DNA from: Prorocentrum cordatum
Lineage: Eukaryota > Sar > Dinophyceae > Prorocentrales > Prorocentraceae
Direction: 5' to 3'
Assembly: GCA_963575745.1 (NCBI GenBank)
Contig: CAUYUJ010012080.1
Location: 262,501-326,500, forward strand
Length of the DNA stretch: 64,000 bases
Part shown: positions 60,600-64,000 of the stretch, piece after piece
How positions within the stretch are numbered: the stretch's first letter is position 1
Layout: each line of letters opens with the position of its first letter
Position numbers and translations under genes: made by a program
Notes under the pieces: model-generated
The model's input: only the letters and a program-made list of their open reading frames with translations
Told to the model about the DNA's origin: nothing
Database searches by the model: none

Positions 60600-61740
60600 G
60601 ACGTCGCGTCGCTCCGCAATCGCTGGGGGCTCGGGAGAGCGAGGGCAGGGACGAGGGCGGCGAGGACAAGGACGGCGACGACGAGGACGAGGCGGGCGAG
60701 GGGGACAGGGAGGACGACGGCGAGCATGGCAGCGACGACGAGGGCGAGGAGGAGGGCGAGGACGAGGACGAGGTCGAGGAGGAGCAAGATGAGGCGAAAG
60801 ACGAGGAGGAGGAGGAGGAGGAGGAGGACCAGTGCAAAGCCGAGACTCATCACCGATGTTGGAATCAATCCTCCCTCAAATTGCCCTCTTCGTCGGCCCC
60901 TACAAGGACACATCTCCACTGTGTGAAGTGCTCTGTTGGGAGACAACCGTTTGAAGATCCTGAGGCGTGGAGGCGTGGAACAAAAATACAATTTTCTGGA
61001 CTTCAGCGCCACGAATCAACATGACTCTTGCGTACGAGCGATCGTAAATCGTGGGTGAACACCATTCTTGGGACTTCGGCACTGCGAATCAACGAAACTG
61101 ACGCTCCCTAGCAATCCAGTGTCGTTCCAAAACACTATCTCTGCTACGTTAACCACGAGATCCAGTGAAACTCTTGCAATGTTTAACAGATGCACGCGGC
61201 GCTAAGGCGAGAGCCTCATTTTGATAGGAACTGCCCTCCACCTGTGAAACTCTTGCAAATATTTAACACGATTGTGTGCGGCGCTACGGCGAGAACCACA
61301 TTTTGAAAACGACCCGTCCTCAATCCGTCGAACGCATGTGCGCGACGCTAAAGCGAGAGCCACATGTTGGAAACGACCGGCCCTCCATCAACAAAACTGC
61401 TGCCAATTTGTAAGCGTCAGGATCATAGATGGTACGGAAGTGTCGAGCGAAGCGCCCAGCCCGCCTTTCTCTACTGGCCTCGGGGCGCGACATGGACGGT
61501 TTATTCATAAGGAAGCGGAACGGACAGCGCGAGGATAAGAACGACAACGCCGCGACCGAGTCGAGCCAGGCCGCCGCAGGGCGGAGCGCTGCGCCTCGCT
61601 TCGAGCTTCGCGAGGGCGGGGGAGGAGATATGAGGGAAAAGGGAGGGAGGAGAACGGAGAAGGAAGAAGAGAAGAGGAGGAGGAGGAAGAGGACGGAGGA
61701 GAAGGAGGGAGGAGGAGGAGGAGGAGGAGGAGGAGGGAGA
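60600..61740. repeat. Duplicated ~0.9-kb block, copy 1
   Basis: Order: GAC/GGA-rich tract (60640-60835), a segment with CGATGTTGGAATCAATCCTC and GACAACCGTTTGAAGATCCTG, 62-bp units (60960-61110), 75-bp units (61170-61400), a segment ending near CGGGGCGCGACATGGACGG, and a GGA tract to 61740. The same order occurs at 62110-62945. Confidence 0.75.
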
Positions 61741-62109
61741 AGGGAAGAACACATGTTCCCTCGCGTCGTGAAAAAAAACATGACAAACGTCTTTTGAATT
61801 TCACTCGCCCTCTAAGGGCCCTTCCTTTACCAGGAACCGGGGCCGGAAACGAGACCACTCGGGATGAAGAGCCAGTCATCGGAGTCGAGTCCTCCAGAAC
61901 CCCCCGCTGCATCAAGAATCGCGACGTCGGGGGCCAGGAAAAGGCCAAGGCCACGAGGAGAAGGAGAAGGACGGACTGTGTCTGTCGTCTCCCTTCAACA
62001 ACGGGCCGGATGTGTTTGTGGCTGTTTTGGACGCCGCGGCACGCCGGACACGGGCGGGCGGAACGAAGATTTAGGAGGGCGGGGAAGCTTGCAAACAAAA
62101 AAAGGGACA

Positions 62110-62945
62110 GGGAAGGGGAGCATGACAAGACTCCACGAGTCGTCGAGCCCAGCGCACACAGCAACAACAAACCAAGGAGGGGGAGGAGAAGGAGGAGGAC
62201 GAGTGTAAACCCAAGAGTCATCAACGATGTTAGAATTAAGCCTCCCTCCAAGCTCCCTATTCACAGGCCCCTACAACGGCTCATTTCCATTGAGGGAACT
62301 GCCTCGTTGGACGACAACCGCTTGAAGATCCTGAATCATGCCAAAACAGTGCTCTCGGGACTTCAACGCCACGGATCAACTTGACTGCTGCGTCTTGACG
62401 ATCAGGAATCGTGCCAGAACGCTATTTTTTGGACTCTAACACCGCGAACCAACATAATTGTTGCACCCACATAATCCTCAATCCTTCCAACACACCATTT
62501 CTGGTACGCTGACCATTCGAATCCGCGAAGCTTTGGCACATGTTTAACGCGAGCATGCACCGCGCTAGTGCGAGAGCCACATGTTGAAAACCAACCGCCC
62601 TCAATCCGTGAAATTCTTGCAATTTGTTGGAACGAATGTGCGCGGCGCGAAGGCGAGAACCACATTTTGAAAACGACCCGCACTCACTCAGTGAAGCTCT
62701 TACAACTGTTTAGAACGAATGTGCGCCGCGCTAAGGCGAGAGCAACAGTTTGAAAACGACCCGCCCTCCATCGGTGAAACTGCTGCCTCTTTTGAATCTT
62801 CAGTGTCATCGGAGGTGAGGAAGTCTCTGGCGAAACGCCCGACCCGCCCTAACAACTGGTCTCGGGGTGCGACAGGGAGAAGTTATGTATAAAGAAAAGG
62901 AATGGAAGAGGAGGAGGAGGAGGAGGAGGAGGAGGAGGGGGAGGA
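62110..62945. repeat. Duplicated ~0.9-kb block, copy 2
   Basis: It matches the preceding block segment by segment: CGATGTTAGAATTAAGCCTC, GACAACCGCTTGAAGATCCTG, 62-bp units (62330-62470), 75-bp units (62530-62780) with GCGCGGCG(C/A)AAGGCGAGA, CGGGGTGCGACAGGGAGAAG, then a GGA tract (62900-62965). Confidence 0.75.
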
Positions 62946-63059
62946 GAAGGAGGACGAGGAGGAGGAAAATACCAGTCTGGACCCTTGCGCGCTGGAGCGA
63001 GGGGCTGCCCTCTCGACCCGAGGCTGCGGGGCCCGCCCTAGTCCATGGCCGTCGTCGGT

Positions 63060-63495
63060 CACGGACGACCCGATCTTCAATGAAGGCTCACCTCACGACG
63101 GTAGAGGAAAACAATTAGTGGACACTCCCCCGCCCCCCAGAACTCAAAGTTGGCTCGCGCGGGGGAGACTGCGATCGAAAGGCAACTCGTCCAACCCCAC
63201 CGCCAACTTTGATCATGGGGAGGGACATTGGCACACCACACGAATGTGGCGTGAATGTTCGCCAATTTCTTCCGAGGCCTGCATCCAGTGTGTTTGCACT
63301 GCAGTATCCGTGGCCTTCGCTGCGGTAGACCTGCTCTTCACTGCAAACGACTGGACCTTGATTGCGATAGGCTACGAGAAACCCGATCTTCAAGGAAGAC
63401 CCACCTGACGATCCAGGGTGTCTGCACTGCGATATCCGTGGCCTTCGCTGCGGTAGACCCCCTCTTCGCTGCAAACGACTGGACCTTGACGAGCT
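63060..63495. repeat. Tandem duplication, 129-bp spacing
   Basis: ATCCGTGGCCTTCGCTGCGG then TAGACC and CTGCAAACGACTGGACCTTG occur at about 63307 and 63436; CCCGATCTTCAA(T/G)GAAG occurs at 63069 and 63381. Confidence 0.8.
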
Positions 63496-64000
63496 GGGGT
63501 GCCCTCAGGTCCCGTACAGTCCTCTGTCCTCAGCCCTGAAGAAGCTAGAATCAGACCAACAACTCAAAACCGAAAGTTTCTGGGCGTTCCTGGGCACTTC
63601 CGGGCGCTTCTGGGACTTCATGCATGGCTTTCCCGAGCCAAGACAGCCCCAATATGGCCCAAAAGAACCCCATAGGCCCCCGACACGGTCCAAGAGCGCC
63701 CGCAGTCGCTTGAAGATCGCTGTATGGCGTCAAAGATGGCCCCGAAATTTCCCCAAAGACCTCCAAGACGCCCAAAGAGGGTTCCAAGAATAACCCCCAG
63801 AAACGCGCCGAGAGGCCAAAATCAATTATGTTTGGTTGGTTTCCGAAGAATGCCGCGTTCTGGACTTTCCAGCTTGAAAGGAAGCCACAGCCAAATAAAA
63901 GAGCCGCTAAGTGATGGGCCTGTTTTCCACGACCACCACCATAAGTTGGAGGGTGGAAGGACGTGGAGGACGAGGAGGAGGACGAAGAAGAGGAGGAGGA
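63496..64000. other. Right-end intergenic stretch
   Basis: Imperfect CCCCAAAGA/CCAAGACGCCC repeats at 63650-63800 and a GGA tract at the edge. No gene seen. Confidence 0.35.

Noticed and set aside
60548-61024. Acidic plus-strand protein
   Set aside because: Asp/Glu run follows a GAC/GGA microsatellite, and the rest lies in the duplicated 0.9-kb repeat block.

Overview
This looks like nuclear DNA of a dinoflagellate: GC-rich, very repeat-dense, and possibly from a high-GC genus such as Prorocentrum (the genus is a guess). The strongest clue is a series of relict dinoflagellate spliced-leader (DinoSL) sequences just upstream of start codons. One is a full 22/22 match (57339-57360), one has a single mismatch (14636-14657), one has a single inserted base (27004-27026), and several are decayed. 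Such relics mark genes that passed through a trans-spliced mRNA and were copied back into the genome. There are no bacterial operons, rRNAs, convincing tRNAs or CRISPR arrays.

Layout. Almost every credible coding region is on the minus strand, as in dinoflagellate directional gene arrays. From the right: a 588-aa protein with four W-x-x-G modules (55475-57241); a split cytosine-methyltransferase-like fragment (about 43484-44225); a four-exon gene (37808-41587) with two GC-AG introns; hypothetical proteins at 32678-33394 and 30324-31781; a 708-aa protein of a dinoflagellate-expanded, possibly transposase-derived family (24872-26998); lysine- or coil-rich proteins at 19313-20470 (internal stop), 17171-18115 and 15522-16502; a frameshifted transposase-like gene (12684-14633); a decayed retroelement (4969-11445) with a membrane ORF, a gag-like ORF, reverse transcriptase/RNase H, a tyrosine-recombinase-like part and a C5-methyltransferase-like part between 100-bp direct repeats; and the N-terminus of a gene leaving the left edge (1-219).

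Most of the rest is structured repeat. Three copies of a composite element carry a 90-bp satellite that is open in several frames (27.3-28.9, 33.6-35.4, and inverted at 44.8-45.9 kb). Four ~150-bp MITEs carry terminal inverted repeats and 9-bp target-site duplications (46.1, 51.2, 58.3, 58.6 kb). Other families are inverted-repeat elements at 50.0, 59.7 and 60.0 kb, palindromic 90-bp units at 16.8-17.0 kb, a C-tract repeat with an ACCGGT core (12.0, 21.7, 42.2 kb), a composite 62/75-bp repeat family (48.8, 52.1, 60.8, 62.2 kb), and long GAT, CCT, CAA, CT and poly-T tracts. These repeats produce many long but spurious open frames.

Taken together, the window reads as a row of mRNA-derived gene copies and mobile elements rather than a pathway. 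I recognise no metabolic gene. All homology statements come from motif recognition by eye, not from a search.
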